Notes under the pieces: generated by a model | Database searches by the model: none | What the model was told of the DNA's origin: nothing | The model's input: the letters and a program-made list of their open reading frames with translations, nothing else | From: an uncultured Stomatobaculum sp. | Lineage (GTDB): Bacteria; Bacillota; Clostridia; Lachnospirales; Lachnospiraceae | NCBI RefSeq assembly: GCF_937924975.1 | Contig: NZ_CALEYG010000011.1 | Location: forward strand, 32,772-96,771 | Length of the DNA: 64,000 nucleotides | Direction of reading: 5' to 3' | In this document: positions 9,233 through 18,564 of the stretch, piece after piece | How the letters are laid out: every line of letters begins with the position of its first letter | Numbering within the stretch: the first letter of the stretch is position 1 | Translations under genes and position numbers: made by a program

Positions 9233-10699
9233 TTATCCTAGCACATCTCCCGCAAGGGCGCGCTGCTTTTTTGCGAGCAGTTCCGGTAAACGCTCGATGT
9301 AGAGCGCCGGATCCTTGACATTTTCCAGGCGGTCATACTGCCCTTCGCCGCGCATCACGCGGGTTGTCGTGCCCGCACCGCAACCCACAATGGTCTCGAG
9401 TTCCTCCATAATCAGAATGTTATAGAGCCCCTCTTTGCCGGGACGGCACCAGCCCACATTTTCAAGATTGCCTGCCATATTTTTCTGCCGGTACAGGTAA
9501 TAAGGCGAGAGCCCCATTTCCTCGCAGTAAGAGGCGGCGAGCTCCACCATCTGATTGGCGTCGCCGTAGTAGACATCCCGGTAGTCTTCGCGCTTCGTGT
9601 TGAGACGCGCCGCCCGCTTCAAGGCGAGACTGTGAATCGTCACATCGTCCGGCGACAGAGCGCGTATGCCCTCCATGGTGCGCCGCACATCCGCCTCGGT
9701 CTCGTTCGGCAGCCCCATGATAAGGTCGGTGTTGATGTTGTCAAAGCCGAGTTCCCGCGCCAGCGCAAAACTCTCCGTAAACTGTTCGACCGTGTGGAAG
9801 CGCCCGATTAAGTCAAGCGTCGCCTGCTTTAAGGTCTGGGGGTTGATGCTGATTCGGTCTACGCTGTTTTCTCGGAGCGCGAGCAGCTTCTCGCGGGTAA
9901 TGCTGTCCGGCCGCCCGGCTTCCACCGTAAACTCCCGGCAGGCCGAGAAGTCAAAGGTCTCCCGCACAAAGAGAAGCAACGCGCGGAGCTCTTCGGCCGT
10001 AAGACTGGTCGGCGTGCCGCCGCCCACATAGACCGCGTCGAGACGCCTACCCGCCATCATATCTGCCGTGAGGCGAAGTTCCTCCCGGAGCGCCGCGAGG
10101 TAGGGCGCCGCCTTGTTTTTGCCCGCCGGATAGGAGGGAAACGAGCAGTAGAGACAGGTGGTCGGGCAGAACGGAATGCCGATATAGAGGCTGTAACCTG
10201 TCGTAAAGTCGAGTCCCCGGATTGCGCGGCGCTCATTCTCCGCAGTCCTCACGCAGAGTGCATTTCTCGCATCGCTCAAAAAGAAATCGCGCTTAAATTC
10301 GGCGCGAATTTCCTCTGCCGTCTTGCCCCGTTGCAACAAGCTAAGAGCGAGCTTTGCCGGGCGTATGCCGGTCAAGGTGCCCCAGGGGAGCTCTTTCCCC
10401 GTGAGCGTCGCAAGCGTCCGGTAGAGTGCCCGCTTTAATTCGTTTTTGGAGGCAAGTCGCTCGGAAAACCACGGACTCTCAAACGAAAGCCGCTCGCCGC
10501 GGTCCGTCAGCACGGCAGTGTGATAGGTTCCGAGTCGCCCTGTCTCTTCGTTCCCGGCCTCCGCCTCCGCCGTCATGATACAAGAAATCATGGCGTCTTG
10601 TTCCGGCACATGACTGAAGCTCTGTCCCGGAAAAAACGCCATGAAAAGTTCCCGGACGTCCTGTTCGAAGGGGACGTCCCGTAATTGTAAGGATATCAT
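9233..10699 (-). CDS. hemZ: coproporphyrinogen III dehydrogenase-like radical SAM protein HemZ
   Basis: This 488-aa HemN-family radical SAM protein has the cluster motif GIPFCPTTCLYCSF (CxxxCxxC), preceded by the Tyr of SLYIGIPFCP as in HemN/HemZ. VYVGGGTPTSL and EAGRPDSI are SAM and substrate-site motifs. HemZ is annotated as an oxygen-independent coproporphyrinogen dehydrogenase, but in organisms without full heme synthesis its true substrate is uncertain. No other heme genes are visible here. The place between the MBL gene and hisS is conserved in Clostridia. The N-terminal 160 residues are the extension that separates HemZ from HemN/HemW. Confidence 0.88.
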   Translation of the reverse strand: MISLQLRDVPFEQDVRELFMAFFPGQSFSHVPEQDAMISCIMTAEAEAGNEETGRLGTYHTAVLTDRGERLSFESPWFSERLASKNELKRALYRTLATLTGKELPWGTLTGIRPAKLALSLLQRGKTAEEIRAEFKRDFFLSDARNALCVRTAENERRAIRGLDFTTGYSLYIGIPFCPTTCLYCSFPSYPAGKNKAAPYLAALREELRLTADMMAGRRLDAVYVGGGTPTSLTAEELRALLLFVRETFDFSACREFTVEAGRPDSITREKLLALRENSVDRISINPQTLKQATLDLIGRFHTVEQFTESFALARELGFDNINTDLIMGLPNETEADVRRTMEGIRALSPDDVTIHSLALKRAARLNTKREDYRDVYYGDANQMVELAASYCEEMGLSPYYLYRQKNMAGNLENVGWCRPGKEGLYNILIMEELETIVGCGAGTTTRVMRGEGQYDRLENVKDPALYIERLPELLAKKQRALAGDVLG

Positions 10700-10714
10700 C
10701 TGTTTTACCCTGTC

Positions 10715-11356
10715 TCAGTAATAGAAAATCGGGTTGCTCTTCCGCTCTTCGCCGATGCTGGTCTGTCCCATGTGTCCCGGGAGCACGAGCGTGTCCGCCG
10801 GCAACGCAAACAGGCGATCCAGCGAGCGCTTTAAGCTCGCCATGTTGCCGCCCGGCAAATCGACGCGCCCAAATGAGTGTTCGAATAAGGTGTCGCCCGA
10901 GAAGAGCAGCTTTTCCGCCGGAAAGTAATAGCAGCAGGAACCCGCCGTGTGCCCCGGCGTAAAGATCACTTCGATTTCGGTGCCGAGGAAAGAGAGCTTT
11001 TCCTTGTCGTGAAACAGGCGGTCCGCCTTGAGCGAAAGTCCCTGCCGAAGCCATCTCGCATCGCCGTTTAATTCCGGATTCCGCAGTGTCTCTGCCTCGG
11101 TCTCGGCGGCGCAGATCGGCACCTGAAAGGCATCCCGGAGCGCCGACGCCGCGAGCACATGGTCAAAATGTCCGTGTGTCAGCAAGAGTGCCTTGAGCGA
11201 AAGTTCCCGCTCCCGGATGACTTTCTCAATCTGTGCGGCATCGTCCGCGGGATCGATCAGCAGAGCCTCCTTGCTCTCTTGATTCCAGATCAGATAGCAA
11301 TTGGTCTCCACCATGCCCAGTGTCATACAAAGAATCGAAAGTCTGCTCTCTTCCAT
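10715..11356 (-). CDS. MBL-fold metallohydrolase (glyoxalase II-like)
   Basis: This 213-aa beta-lactamase-fold hydrolase has the metal-binding motif LLTHGHFDHV (HxHxDH), GHTAGSCCYY and the downstream GDTLFEHSFGR and LPGHMGQTS histidines. The family includes hydroxyacylglutathione hydrolase-like and persulfide dioxygenase-like enzymes, and the substrate cannot be assigned. It starts 3 nt after the rel stop codon, so it is certainly in the rel operon. The rel-MBL-hemZ order is conserved in Clostridia. Confidence 0.9.
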   Translation of the reverse strand: MEESRLSILCMTLGMVETNCYLIWNQESKEALLIDPADDAAQIEKVIRERELSLKALLLTHGHFDHVLAASALRDAFQVPICAAETEAETLRNPELNGDARWLRQGLSLKADRLFHDKEKLSFLGTEIEVIFTPGHTAGSCCYYFPAEKLLFSGDTLFEHSFGRVDLPGGNMASLKRSLDRLFALPADTLVLPGHMGQTSIGEERKSNPIFYY

Positions 11357-11359
11357 GGC

Positions 11360-13624
11360 TCAAACCCTCTCAATGTCAATGATACCCTCGCACTGCCGTA
11401 TCTTATCCTGCAGGGAGCGCAGTTCCTCCGCCGAACCGATGTCAAAGCTCAGGTTCATGGTCGCGATGTCCTGCTTCGAAGTGCGCGTGTTAATCGCCTT
11501 GATGTCTATGCCGCGCTCGGTAAAGACGCGGGTGATGTCGACAAAGAGCCCCGTGCGGTTGTGCGCAATGACGCGGATACTCGCGAGGTACTTTGTCGCC
11601 TCGCCCTCCGGCACCTGCCATTCGGCCGGAATAAGGCGCGCACGCTCCGCCTCCGGAAGCGACAGAATGTTGACACAGTCCGTGCGGTGAATTGTGATGC
11701 CTCTGCCGCGCGTCACAAAGCCGACAATCTCATCGCCCGGCACCGGCGCGCAGCAGCGCGAGAAGTGAACGGCCAGGTCGTGGATGCCCTTTACGACAAT
11801 GCCGTTGCCGGACTTCCGGAGTGTCGCCTCGGCATTCTCCTTGTTGTAGGCCTCGATGTTGGCGAGCACCGTCTCATCGGAAATCTGCTTTGCGAGTACC
11901 TTTTTCCGCTCCTCGATCATGCGGTTCACGACCTGGCCTTCCTTCAGGCCGCCGTGTCCTACGGTCGCGAGCACGGCATCCCAGTCGTGCATCGAATAGC
12001 GGCGCAGCACCTTCTCCTGGTACTCCGGCCGGTTTAACTCATTCCAGTCCTGTCCGCGGCTCTTCGCGTAGGCGGCGAGCAGTTCTTTGCCGCGCACAAT
12101 GTTCTCTTCCTTGAGCTCGGTCTTGAACCACTGGTTAATCTTATTCCGCGCCTGCGAGCTCTTGGCCTGCTTCAGCCAGTCTCGGCTCGGTCCGCGCGAG
12201 TTCTGAGAGGTCAGAATCTCGATGCGGTCGCCGTTCTGAATCCGGTAGTCGAGCGGCACCATGCGCCCGTTGACGCGCGCGCCGACCATGCAGTTGCCGA
12301 CTGCCGAGTGAATCGAGTAGGCAAAGTCAATCGGCGTCGAGCCGGTCGGCAAAGTCTTCACATCGCCGCCGGGTGTAAACGCATAGACCATGTCGGCAAA
12401 CGGGTTCAGCTCGTTCTTCACGTCCGAGAGAAACTCTTTGTTGTCCGGCATCTCCCGCTGCCATTCGAGAATCTGGCGGAGCCAGCGCATTTTCTCGGCC
12501 TCGCCGCCGGTCAGCGTCGGGTTCTCGCCCTTTGCCTTCTCCTTGTACTTCCAGTGCGCCGCAATACCGTACTCTGCGACCTTGTCCATCTCATAGGTGC
12601 GAATCTGCACCTCAAACGGCGTCCCGTTGTGGAACAGAAGCGTCGTGTGCAGGGACTGGTAGCGGTTCGGCTTCGGGCGCGCGATGTAGTCCTTGAAGCG
12701 CTCCGAGAGCGGCGTAAAGTGCACATGGAGCTGCCCGAGCGCCGCATAGCAGTCGTTTAAATCCTGCACGAGCACGCGAACCGCAAAGAGATCGTAAATC
12801 TCGTCAAAGGTCTTATGCTGATTCACCATCTTCTTGTAAATCGAGAAGATGTGTTTTCTGCGCCCGATCACCGAACTCGGAATTTTGGACGAGTTCATGA
12901 TGCCCTGTACTTCCGCGATAATGGTCTCGAGCAGGCGCTCCGTGCTGTGGCTCTTCTCCTCGATTTTTTCCTCGAGGTCCCGGTAAGCTTTCGGCTCGAG
13001 ATAGCGGAGCGCGAGGTCGTCGAGCTCCACCTTGAGGCGGCTGATACCGAGGCGGTCGGCGAGCGGCGCATAGATTTCGAGCGTCTCTTTCGCCTTTTCG
13101 CGCTGTTTTTCCGGCCGCATGTGCTGAAGGGTGCGCATGTTGTGGAGGCGGTCCGCGAGTTTAATCAGAATGACGCGGATGTCCTGCGACATCGCGAGAA
13201 ACATCTTCCGGAGATTCTCCGCCTGGATGTCGAGCTTGTCCGTGGTCCAGGTAATCTGGGTCAGCTTGGTCACGCCGTCCACGAGCACGGCGACATCCTC
13301 GCCGAACACGCGGGAAATCTGCGCCCTGGTCAGTATCGTGTCCTCGACGACATCGTGCAGGAGACCCGCGATAATGGTCTCTTTGTCGAGCTCAAGGTCC
13401 GCGAGGATAATCGCGACGCAGAGCGGGTGAATAATATAGGGCTCGCCGGACTTCCGCTTCTGATCCATATGCGCATTTTTTGCGGTCATATAGGCGCGGT
13501 GAATCAGCGAGGTGTCATCCGAGGGATGATAGCGCTCAATGGCGGCAATCAGCTCCTCATACAGTAAATCCGGGTCTGTAAACTCTGCCGGATTCTCCAA
13601 TTCTCTCAGGTTTCGCTCTTCCAT
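11360..13624 (-). CDS. relA: bifunctional (p)ppGpp synthetase/hydrolase (Rel/SpoT)
   Basis: This 754-aa Rel makes and degrades the stringent-response alarmone. The HD hydrolase domain is intact (HPLCVAIILADL, LLHDVVEDT). The synthetase domain carries RFKDYIARPKPNRYQSLHT, whose RxKD motif is that of bifunctional enzymes rather than synthetase-only RelA. TGS (VYAFTPGGDVKTLP) and C-terminal ACT domains (RVIAHNRTGLFVDITR) follow. The frame is open 170 codons further upstream, but MEERNLRELENP at 13624 is taken as the start because it follows an AAGGGGG site and matches the family length. In related genomes apt lies directly upstream; here the corrinoid cassette intervenes. Confidence 0.95.
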   Translation of the reverse strand: MEERNLRELENPAEFTDPDLLYEELIAAIERYHPSDDTSLIHRAYMTAKNAHMDQKRKSGEPYIIHPLCVAIILADLELDKETIIAGLLHDVVEDTILTRAQISRVFGEDVAVLVDGVTKLTQITWTTDKLDIQAENLRKMFLAMSQDIRVILIKLADRLHNMRTLQHMRPEKQREKAKETLEIYAPLADRLGISRLKVELDDLALRYLEPKAYRDLEEKIEEKSHSTERLLETIIAEVQGIMNSSKIPSSVIGRRKHIFSIYKKMVNQHKTFDEIYDLFAVRVLVQDLNDCYAALGQLHVHFTPLSERFKDYIARPKPNRYQSLHTTLLFHNGTPFEVQIRTYEMDKVAEYGIAAHWKYKEKAKGENPTLTGGEAEKMRWLRQILEWQREMPDNKEFLSDVKNELNPFADMVYAFTPGGDVKTLPTGSTPIDFAYSIHSAVGNCMVGARVNGRMVPLDYRIQNGDRIEILTSQNSRGPSRDWLKQAKSSQARNKINQWFKTELKEENIVRGKELLAAYAKSRGQDWNELNRPEYQEKVLRRYSMHDWDAVLATVGHGGLKEGQVVNRMIEERKKVLAKQISDETVLANIEAYNKENAEATLRKSGNGIVVKGIHDLAVHFSRCCAPVPGDEIVGFVTRGRGITIHRTDCVNILSLPEAERARLIPAEWQVPEGEATKYLASIRVIAHNRTGLFVDITRVFTERGIDIKAINTRTSKQDIATMNLSFDIGSAEELRSLQDKIRQCEGIIDIERV

Positions 13625-13713
13625 CTTGTCCGGTTCCCCCTTTCCCGGCGCCGCGCAAAGACCCGGCGCTGTTTCTGAACTGCTCTTCCGCTTTCGGATA
13701 TAGTAAGCCTCAA

Positions 13714-14499
13714 TTATAAAGAGTTCAAACATGAAATGCAAGCTGCGGCAAACACGGCCGCAGCCTCGCAATTCGTGAGCAAAAATCCCGCGAGATCCCC
13801 TGTCATACCGCCGAACGAAAAACGGGCGCGGCAGGCGCTGTAGAACGCCGCGGCGAGCACGGCCGTCAGGATTATAAAGCCTGTCAGCCGTGTCCCGGTC
13901 AGCATGAGCAATCCACTCCCGAGTAGCAGATAGAGAAGCGAGATGCCCCGCCCCCTCCGCCGCTGCTTCTCGGCCGTGAAGTCGTAGACCGTACCGGCGC
14001 CCCGCGCATTCGGAAGTACAAAAATCGAGAGTGCGCTGAGCGCGCGGCTTAAGAGAAAGCAGCAGAGCACCTGCGGCAGTATCCGCCCTGCCGCTCCGCC
14101 CGAAAATACAGTCTCCCAGGAGGCAAACCCGCAAAGGAGCAGTAAAATGCCCTGCAGTACGGCCGCCGAACCGGCGTGAACATCTTTCAGAATCGCAAGC
14201 TTTTCCGCTTTGCCCTTCCAGGAACCGAGCGCATCGACCGTGTCCAGAAAGCCGTCAAAGTGAATGCCGCCGGTGAAGAGTAACGGTGCCGCCGTCATGA
14301 CAAAGGCGGCGAGCGGCGCCGAAACACCGCCGCGTACCAGTACGCGTGCGATGCCGTATAGGAGTCCGCCCTCGATCACGCCGAGCAGCGGAAAGAAAAA
14401 AAGCGCCATCGCCTTGCTCTCCTCGTCCCAGCGCACATTCGGCACCGGAAGCCGCGAGTACATCGCCGCGGCAATGCAAAAGGCACGAAGATATTTCAT
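13714..14499 (-). CDS. cobS: adenosylcobinamide-GDP ribazoletransferase (cobalamin synthase)
   Basis: This 261-aa polytopic membrane protein joins adenosylcobinamide-GDP to alpha-ribazole in the last step of cobalamin assembly. It shows the CobS features FCIAAAMYSRLPVP at the N-terminus, FFPLLGVIEGGLLYG, and the acidic GGIHFDGFLDTVDALGS motif that binds Mg. Many hydrophobic helices follow. The start at 14499 overlaps the cobU stop (ATGA overlap), giving translational coupling. The upstream extension of the open frame is the shadow of cobU. Confidence 0.93.
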   Translation of the reverse strand: MKYLRAFCIAAAMYSRLPVPNVRWDEESKAMALFFFPLLGVIEGGLLYGIARVLVRGGVSAPLAAFVMTAAPLLFTGGIHFDGFLDTVDALGSWKGKAEKLAILKDVHAGSAAVLQGILLLLCGFASWETVFSGGAAGRILPQVLCCFLLSRALSALSIFVLPNARGAGTVYDFTAEKQRRRGRGISLLYLLLGSGLLMLTGTRLTGFIILTAVLAAAFYSACRARFSFGGMTGDLAGFLLTNCEAAAVFAAACISCLNSL

Positions 14500-15041
14500 A
14501 GCGCCTCCTTCCGTTTGAGGCAGCGCACCGCTCCGAGTTCCGAAAGATACACCGCATCCGCTCTTGCGGCGAGCCCATTCTGCAACGCGGAAAAGAGGCG
14601 CACATAGCGCTCGGTGTCGGACTCTCCGTATCGCGGCTCCTCCGCGAGCAGGGCGCCGACCAGGATAAGTTGCGCACACTTTTTCTCGAGCGCAAGCAGA
14701 CTCTCGCGCAGCTCCCGCAGTACGGTTTCTTCGCTTCGGTCCTCCGCCTCCGGCGAAAAGAGCTCGTTTCCGACGAGATTTCCGAGGTCTTCCAAAAGAA
14801 CCACAGCGTCCGCGGGCAGCGAAAGTTCGTGTACCGCGCGCGCCTTTTCAACGGTCACAAAGCCCTTTTCGGCGCGCTGTGCCCGGTGCTTTTGAATCCT
14901 CGCTTCTGCCTCCCTACCGTCGTGCTCCATGGTCGCAAGATAAATGAGCGGACGCCCCGCTTCTCGCGCTGCAGCGGCGGCGGTCGCTTCCGCTGCCTCG
15001 GATTTCCCGCTCGCGCTGCCGCCTGCGTAGAGCACTAGCAT
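14496..15041 (-). CDS. cobU: adenosylcobinamide kinase / adenosylcobinamide-phosphate guanylyltransferase
   Basis: This 181-aa CobU/CobP phosphorylates adenosylcobinamide and converts it to the GDP derivative used by CobS. The P-loop is GGSASGKSEAAE near residue 7, followed by LIYLATMEHDGREAEARIQKHRAQR, which contains the nucleotide-accepting His region, and VVLLEDLGNLVGNE. It overlaps cbiA upstream and cobS downstream by a few bases each, so it is part of one tightly packed operon. Confidence 0.95.
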   Translation of the reverse strand: MLVLYAGGSASGKSEAAEATAAAAAREAGRPLIYLATMEHDGREAEARIQKHRAQRAEKGFVTVEKARAVHELSLPADAVVLLEDLGNLVGNELFSPEAEDRSEETVLRELRESLLALEKKCAQLILVGALLAEEPRYGESDTERYVRLFSALQNGLAARADAVYLSELGAVRCLKRKEAL

Positions 15042-16366
15042 GGTTTTCCCTCGCGGGCGCGCCCGAAGGCGCGGCAGGCAGCCGCAAAGCGCGCCGCTGC
15101 CTTTCTGCCCGCTGCGTTTGCGAGGTAAAGGTGCGGGTAGCCCGCAAAGAGGGTCGCACTTCCCCGCACGCAGGACCAGGACTTACTGCCGTTTGCCTTG
15201 GTCGCAACGCAGCTCCCGCCGTTCTCCGTCGCATCCCAGTAGTGGAACTCGTGCCCGCGGAGACTTTCGCCCGGCGAAAGCAACAGGGTCTCCTCTTCCG
15301 CCCGGACTTCGATATAGCCGAAGCGCTGCAACTTCTCTGTCCGGAAGGCACGGCCGGTGAGTGCCCCCGCCATTTCATACGGCACGCCGTGCATATCCTC
15401 GAGGCTTTCGAGCAGGTACATAAAGCCGCCGCACTCGGCGACCGTCGGAAGCCCGCCCCGCACGGCGTCCCGGATATCCTCCCGGAGCGAGACCTGGTTG
15501 CTGAGCGCCTCGGCATAGAGTTCCGGATACCCGCCAGGCAGCCAGAGCCCCGAGAGCCCGGCGGGCAGCGAGCGGTCCGAAAGCGGGCTGAAATAGACCG
15601 GCTCTGCGCCGCATTCGGTCAGCACGCGCAGATTTTCCGGGTACAGAAACGAGAACGCCGCATCCCGCGCAATGCCGAGGCGAAAGGCTTTTGCCGTTGC
15701 CCCCGCACTTGTCCGGAACTCGGCCGGAAGCGTCTTTCGGAGTGCCTCCGCCATCTGCCGCGCAAAGCGACAAATCTCTTCGGTCTCGAGCGGCACCACG
15801 AGTCCCAGATGACGGCTCTTCAGTTCATGGCTCCGAAGCGACGGGAGGCAGCCGTACACCTTGACCCCGGCGAGCTCCGCCGGGATCGAGTCCTCAGACG
15901 CTGTGCCGTCCTTGCCTCCCTCGTTTAGAAGTATGCCCGTGAGCCGCGCGCGGTCTTCCGGAGACAGCGCTTCGATTTTGCGCACCGCCTCGCCCTCCTG
16001 TCCCCGCGCGACCAGCAGCAGCACGGGAACATCCAGCACCCGCGCGACTTCGAGCGCCGAGGCCCTGTCCCCCTGTCCGGCAATTCCGTCCGTGAGCCCC
16101 ATCGCGGCCTCAATGAGAAGAATATCCGCCTCGCTCCGATAGCGCGAAAAGGTCTCGCAGAGCTCGGAGGAATCCAGAAAATACGGGTCCAGGTTAACGC
16201 AGGGGCGGCCGGTGATTGCGGTGTGAAACTGCGGGTCAATGTAATCCGGCCCCGTCTTATAGACCTGCACGGTCTTACCTGCCTGCCGCCAGAGCGCCGC
16301 GAGCCCCATGGTGACACTGGTCTTGCCCGCGCCGGATGTGAGTGCCGCAACCATCAGTCTTTGCAT
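15035..16366 (-). CDS. cbiA: cobyrinate a,c-diamide synthase
   Basis: This 443-aa ATP- and glutamine-dependent enzyme amidates side chains a and c of cobyrinate. An N-terminal P-loop (ALTSGAGKTSVTMGL) and the substrate motif KTGPDYIDPQFH are followed by a class I glutamine amidotransferase domain with the nucleophile Cys in VAECGGFMYL. The start at 16366 (MQRLMVAALTSG) overlaps the previous gene by 13 nt. The longer open frame upstream is not supported. Confidence 0.94.
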   Translation of the reverse strand: MQRLMVAALTSGAGKTSVTMGLAALWRQAGKTVQVYKTGPDYIDPQFHTAITGRPCVNLDPYFLDSSELCETFSRYRSEADILLIEAAMGLTDGIAGQGDRASALEVARVLDVPVLLLVARGQEGEAVRKIEALSPEDRARLTGILLNEGGKDGTASEDSIPAELAGVKVYGCLPSLRSHELKSRHLGLVVPLETEEICRFARQMAEALRKTLPAEFRTSAGATAKAFRLGIARDAAFSFLYPENLRVLTECGAEPVYFSPLSDRSLPAGLSGLWLPGGYPELYAEALSNQVSLREDIRDAVRGGLPTVAECGGFMYLLESLEDMHGVPYEMAGALTGRAFRTEKLQRFGYIEVRAEEETLLLSPGESLRGHEFHYWDATENGGSCVATKANGSKSWSCVRGSATLFAGYPHLYLANAAGRKAAARFAAACRAFGRAREGKPC

Positions 16367-18564
16367 GTTCCGTCTCCTTCTATCAGGAAGAGCAGCGTCG
16401 GATTCTGCCCGAACAAGAGGTGATAGTGCCCCATCTTTTTGGTCTCGGCCGCGCTGAGCTGCAGGCACTGCGTCCGGTACCCCTCTCTCTCATAGGCCGC
16501 GCTGAGCGACGAGAGTTCCGAGACGGTCTCAAGGCTTACCGCTGTCGCAACCACGCGCGCGGCGGGATTCTTTGCAAAAACGGCGCCGAAGATTTCTCCG
16601 ATTTTGCCTGTGCTGCCACCCACAAAGACGCAGTCCGGCGCCGGGAGATTGCCGAGTGCCTCCGGCGCATGTCCGAAGACCTGCTCTACCTGCGAGAGCG
16701 CAAAGCGCTCCATGTTTTTCCCGGTGAGCGAAAAGGCGTCCGCATCGCACTCGACGGCATAGACACTGCCGCGCGGCGCAGCCATCGCAAGTTCTGCGGT
16801 CATGCCGCCCGTGCCGCTCCCGATGTCATAGCAGATACTGTCCTCTTGCACGCCGAGAAGCGAAATCGCGGCCGCGCGAATCTGCCGCTTGGTGAGCGGA
16901 GTCTTCTCCCGGACAAAACAATCATCCGGGATGCCGGGCGCAAGCGGCCGCGCCTTGCAGCTGTCCGGCAGGGCGAGGTACAGGCAGACCAGGGCGTGCG
17001 GCGGCAAGGACGCAAATTCCGCCTCGAGTGCACTCTCGCGAAGCTCTGCCGCACTGCAGGAAAACACGGCTTCGTCCGGCAGCGACAAATTCACGCCGAA
17101 GTGAAATTCCGCTTCCCCGGCGCCCGCCCTGCAGAGCGCCGCCGCAAGTGTGCGGAGCTCCGAGAGCTGTGCACTGCCTTCCAAGATGACAAACACCCGC
17201 CGCGCCCGCAGGAAGACCGGGAGCACGGCATCCTTTTTCCCGTGCAGGCGAAGATCCGGCACTGCCTCTGCCGAAAAACCGAGGCGCGCGGCCAAACAAC
17301 TCTTAGATGAAATGCCCGGCAGCACAACCGGCTCCCTAAGACCTGCGTCCGCCAAGGCGCGCCGCAGCTTTTTGGTGACCGAGAAAAATCCCGTGTCGCC
17401 GCTGCAAAGCAGCACAATGCGTTCCGCCCGGCTCTCTGCGACCAGGCGCGCAATCTCCTCCGGCTTGTAGCTCGCAACCGTCGGCGGCACCGTGAGACCC
17501 AGTTCCCGCAGAAATGCCTCTGCAAAGGCATTCATCCGAGACGCGCCGACAATCAACTCTGCTTCCGCGATACACTGACCGGCCGCAAAGGTGAGCTGTG
17601 AGGTTTCGCCCGGGCCTATGCCGACAATCGAAACCTGCTTTTTCCCCGCCTTGGCTTCCGAGTTGGTTTCGGCCTCTGCCCTGCCCTCGGCTTTTTCTTT
17701 GCTCTCTGTTCGGATTTCTGTTCGGATTTCTTCTTGCATGTCCTCTCTCCTCTCCGGTGTCATACATGCCGCGTACTGCGCCCGAAGAAGCGCCTTGATC
17801 TCGGAAAGGGCGTATCCGTCCCGCTCTGTCGGCCGCCGGATTGCGACAAAGCAGATGCCGAGTTCCTCCGCGGCACGCAATTTTTCAAGATAGCCCCCCG
17901 GCTTTCCGGACTGTTTCGTAACCAGAAACTCTGCACCGTATTGCTGTAACAAGGCCTGATTCAGCGAGACAGAACTTCTGCCCTGCATCGCAACGATATG
18001 ATCGGGCCGAATGCCGGCTTCCGCCGCTTTCCGAAGCGCCTCTTCTCCCGGCAGGATGCGGACCGTGAGTCGCTCGCGCGGCAGCGCCGCATAGGCCTTC
18101 AGCTCCTTGCTGCCGGTCGCAAGAAACACAGCTCCCTCTGTTTTCGCCAGCCAGTCCGCCGCCTCTTGCTGGCTGTCAAAGAGACGGAAGCAACCGCGCG
18201 CGCGAAGTCGCGCTTCGATCTCTGCCGCCTCCGAAGCGCTATCCTCGTCCCGCAAAATGCGATAATAGCGGACACCCGCCGCAGCTGCCGCCGCGCGGAT
18301 ATTCTTTGAGACCTCGGTCGCAAACGGATGCGTCGCATCCAGGACCGCAAAAAAGCCGCCGGTCCGAAACAGCTTCTCCATTTCGACCGCATCGAGCCGC
18401 CCGTACTCCGCGGGCAGCGCTTTCTCCCGAAGCAGCGCTTCGCCGTAGTCTGTCGCGACATGGCTCAGCGCCGGAATACCCATATCTCTCAGCCAGAGCG
18501 CAAGCTCTCTTCCCTCTGTCGTGCCGCCAAAGAGCAGCACTCTGTTTTCCCGATTCCGTTTCAT
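16354..18564 (-). CDS. trifunctional corrinoid enzyme: CobK reductase - CbiE - CbiT fusion
   Basis: One 736-aa polypeptide carries three corrin-ring enzymes. Residues 1-265 are cobalt-precorrin-6A reductase (LLFGGTTEGREL, LDATHPFA, MQGRSSVSLN). A charged Glu/Lys linker occupies about 270-307. Residues 309-510 are CbiE, the precorrin-6B C5 methyltransferase (SIVGIGPGETSQLT, LLCSGDTGFFS). Residues 535-736 are CbiT, the C15 methylase and decarboxylase (PLTKRQIRAAA, YDIGSGTGGMTAELA). The activities are consecutive in the anaerobic pathway. CbiE-CbiT fusions (CobL) are well known; the added N-terminal CobK is less usual. The gene overlaps cbiD upstream by 4 nt and cbiA downstream by 13. Confidence 0.92.
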   Translation of the reverse strand: MKRNRENRVLLFGGTTEGRELALWLRDMGIPALSHVATDYGEALLREKALPAEYGRLDAVEMEKLFRTGGFFAVLDATHPFATEVSKNIRAAAAAAGVRYYRILRDEDSASEAAEIEARLRARGCFRLFDSQQEAADWLAKTEGAVFLATGSKELKAYAALPRERLTVRILPGEEALRKAAEAGIRPDHIVAMQGRSSVSLNQALLQQYGAEFLVTKQSGKPGGYLEKLRAAEELGICFVAIRRPTERDGYALSEIKALLRAQYAACMTPERREDMQEEIRTEIRTESKEKAEGRAEAETNSEAKAGKKQVSIVGIGPGETSQLTFAAGQCIAEAELIVGASRMNAFAEAFLRELGLTVPPTVASYKPEEIARLVAESRAERIVLLCSGDTGFFSVTKKLRRALADAGLREPVVLPGISSKSCLAARLGFSAEAVPDLRLHGKKDAVLPVFLRARRVFVILEGSAQLSELRTLAAALCRAGAGEAEFHFGVNLSLPDEAVFSCSAAELRESALEAEFASLPPHALVCLYLALPDSCKARPLAPGIPDDCFVREKTPLTKRQIRAAAISLLGVQEDSICYDIGSGTGGMTAELAMAAPRGSVYAVECDADAFSLTGKNMERFALSQVEQVFGHAPEALGNLPAPDCVFVGGSTGKIGEIFGAVFAKNPAARVVATAVSLETVSELSSLSAAYEREGYRTQCLQLSAAETKKMGHYHLLFGQNPTLLFLIEGDGTCKD

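Noticed and set aside
14135..14679. Upstream extensions of the rel and cobS frames
   Set aside because: They are open only because they are shadows of neighbouring GC-rich genes; family lengths and ribosome binding sites support the internal starts.
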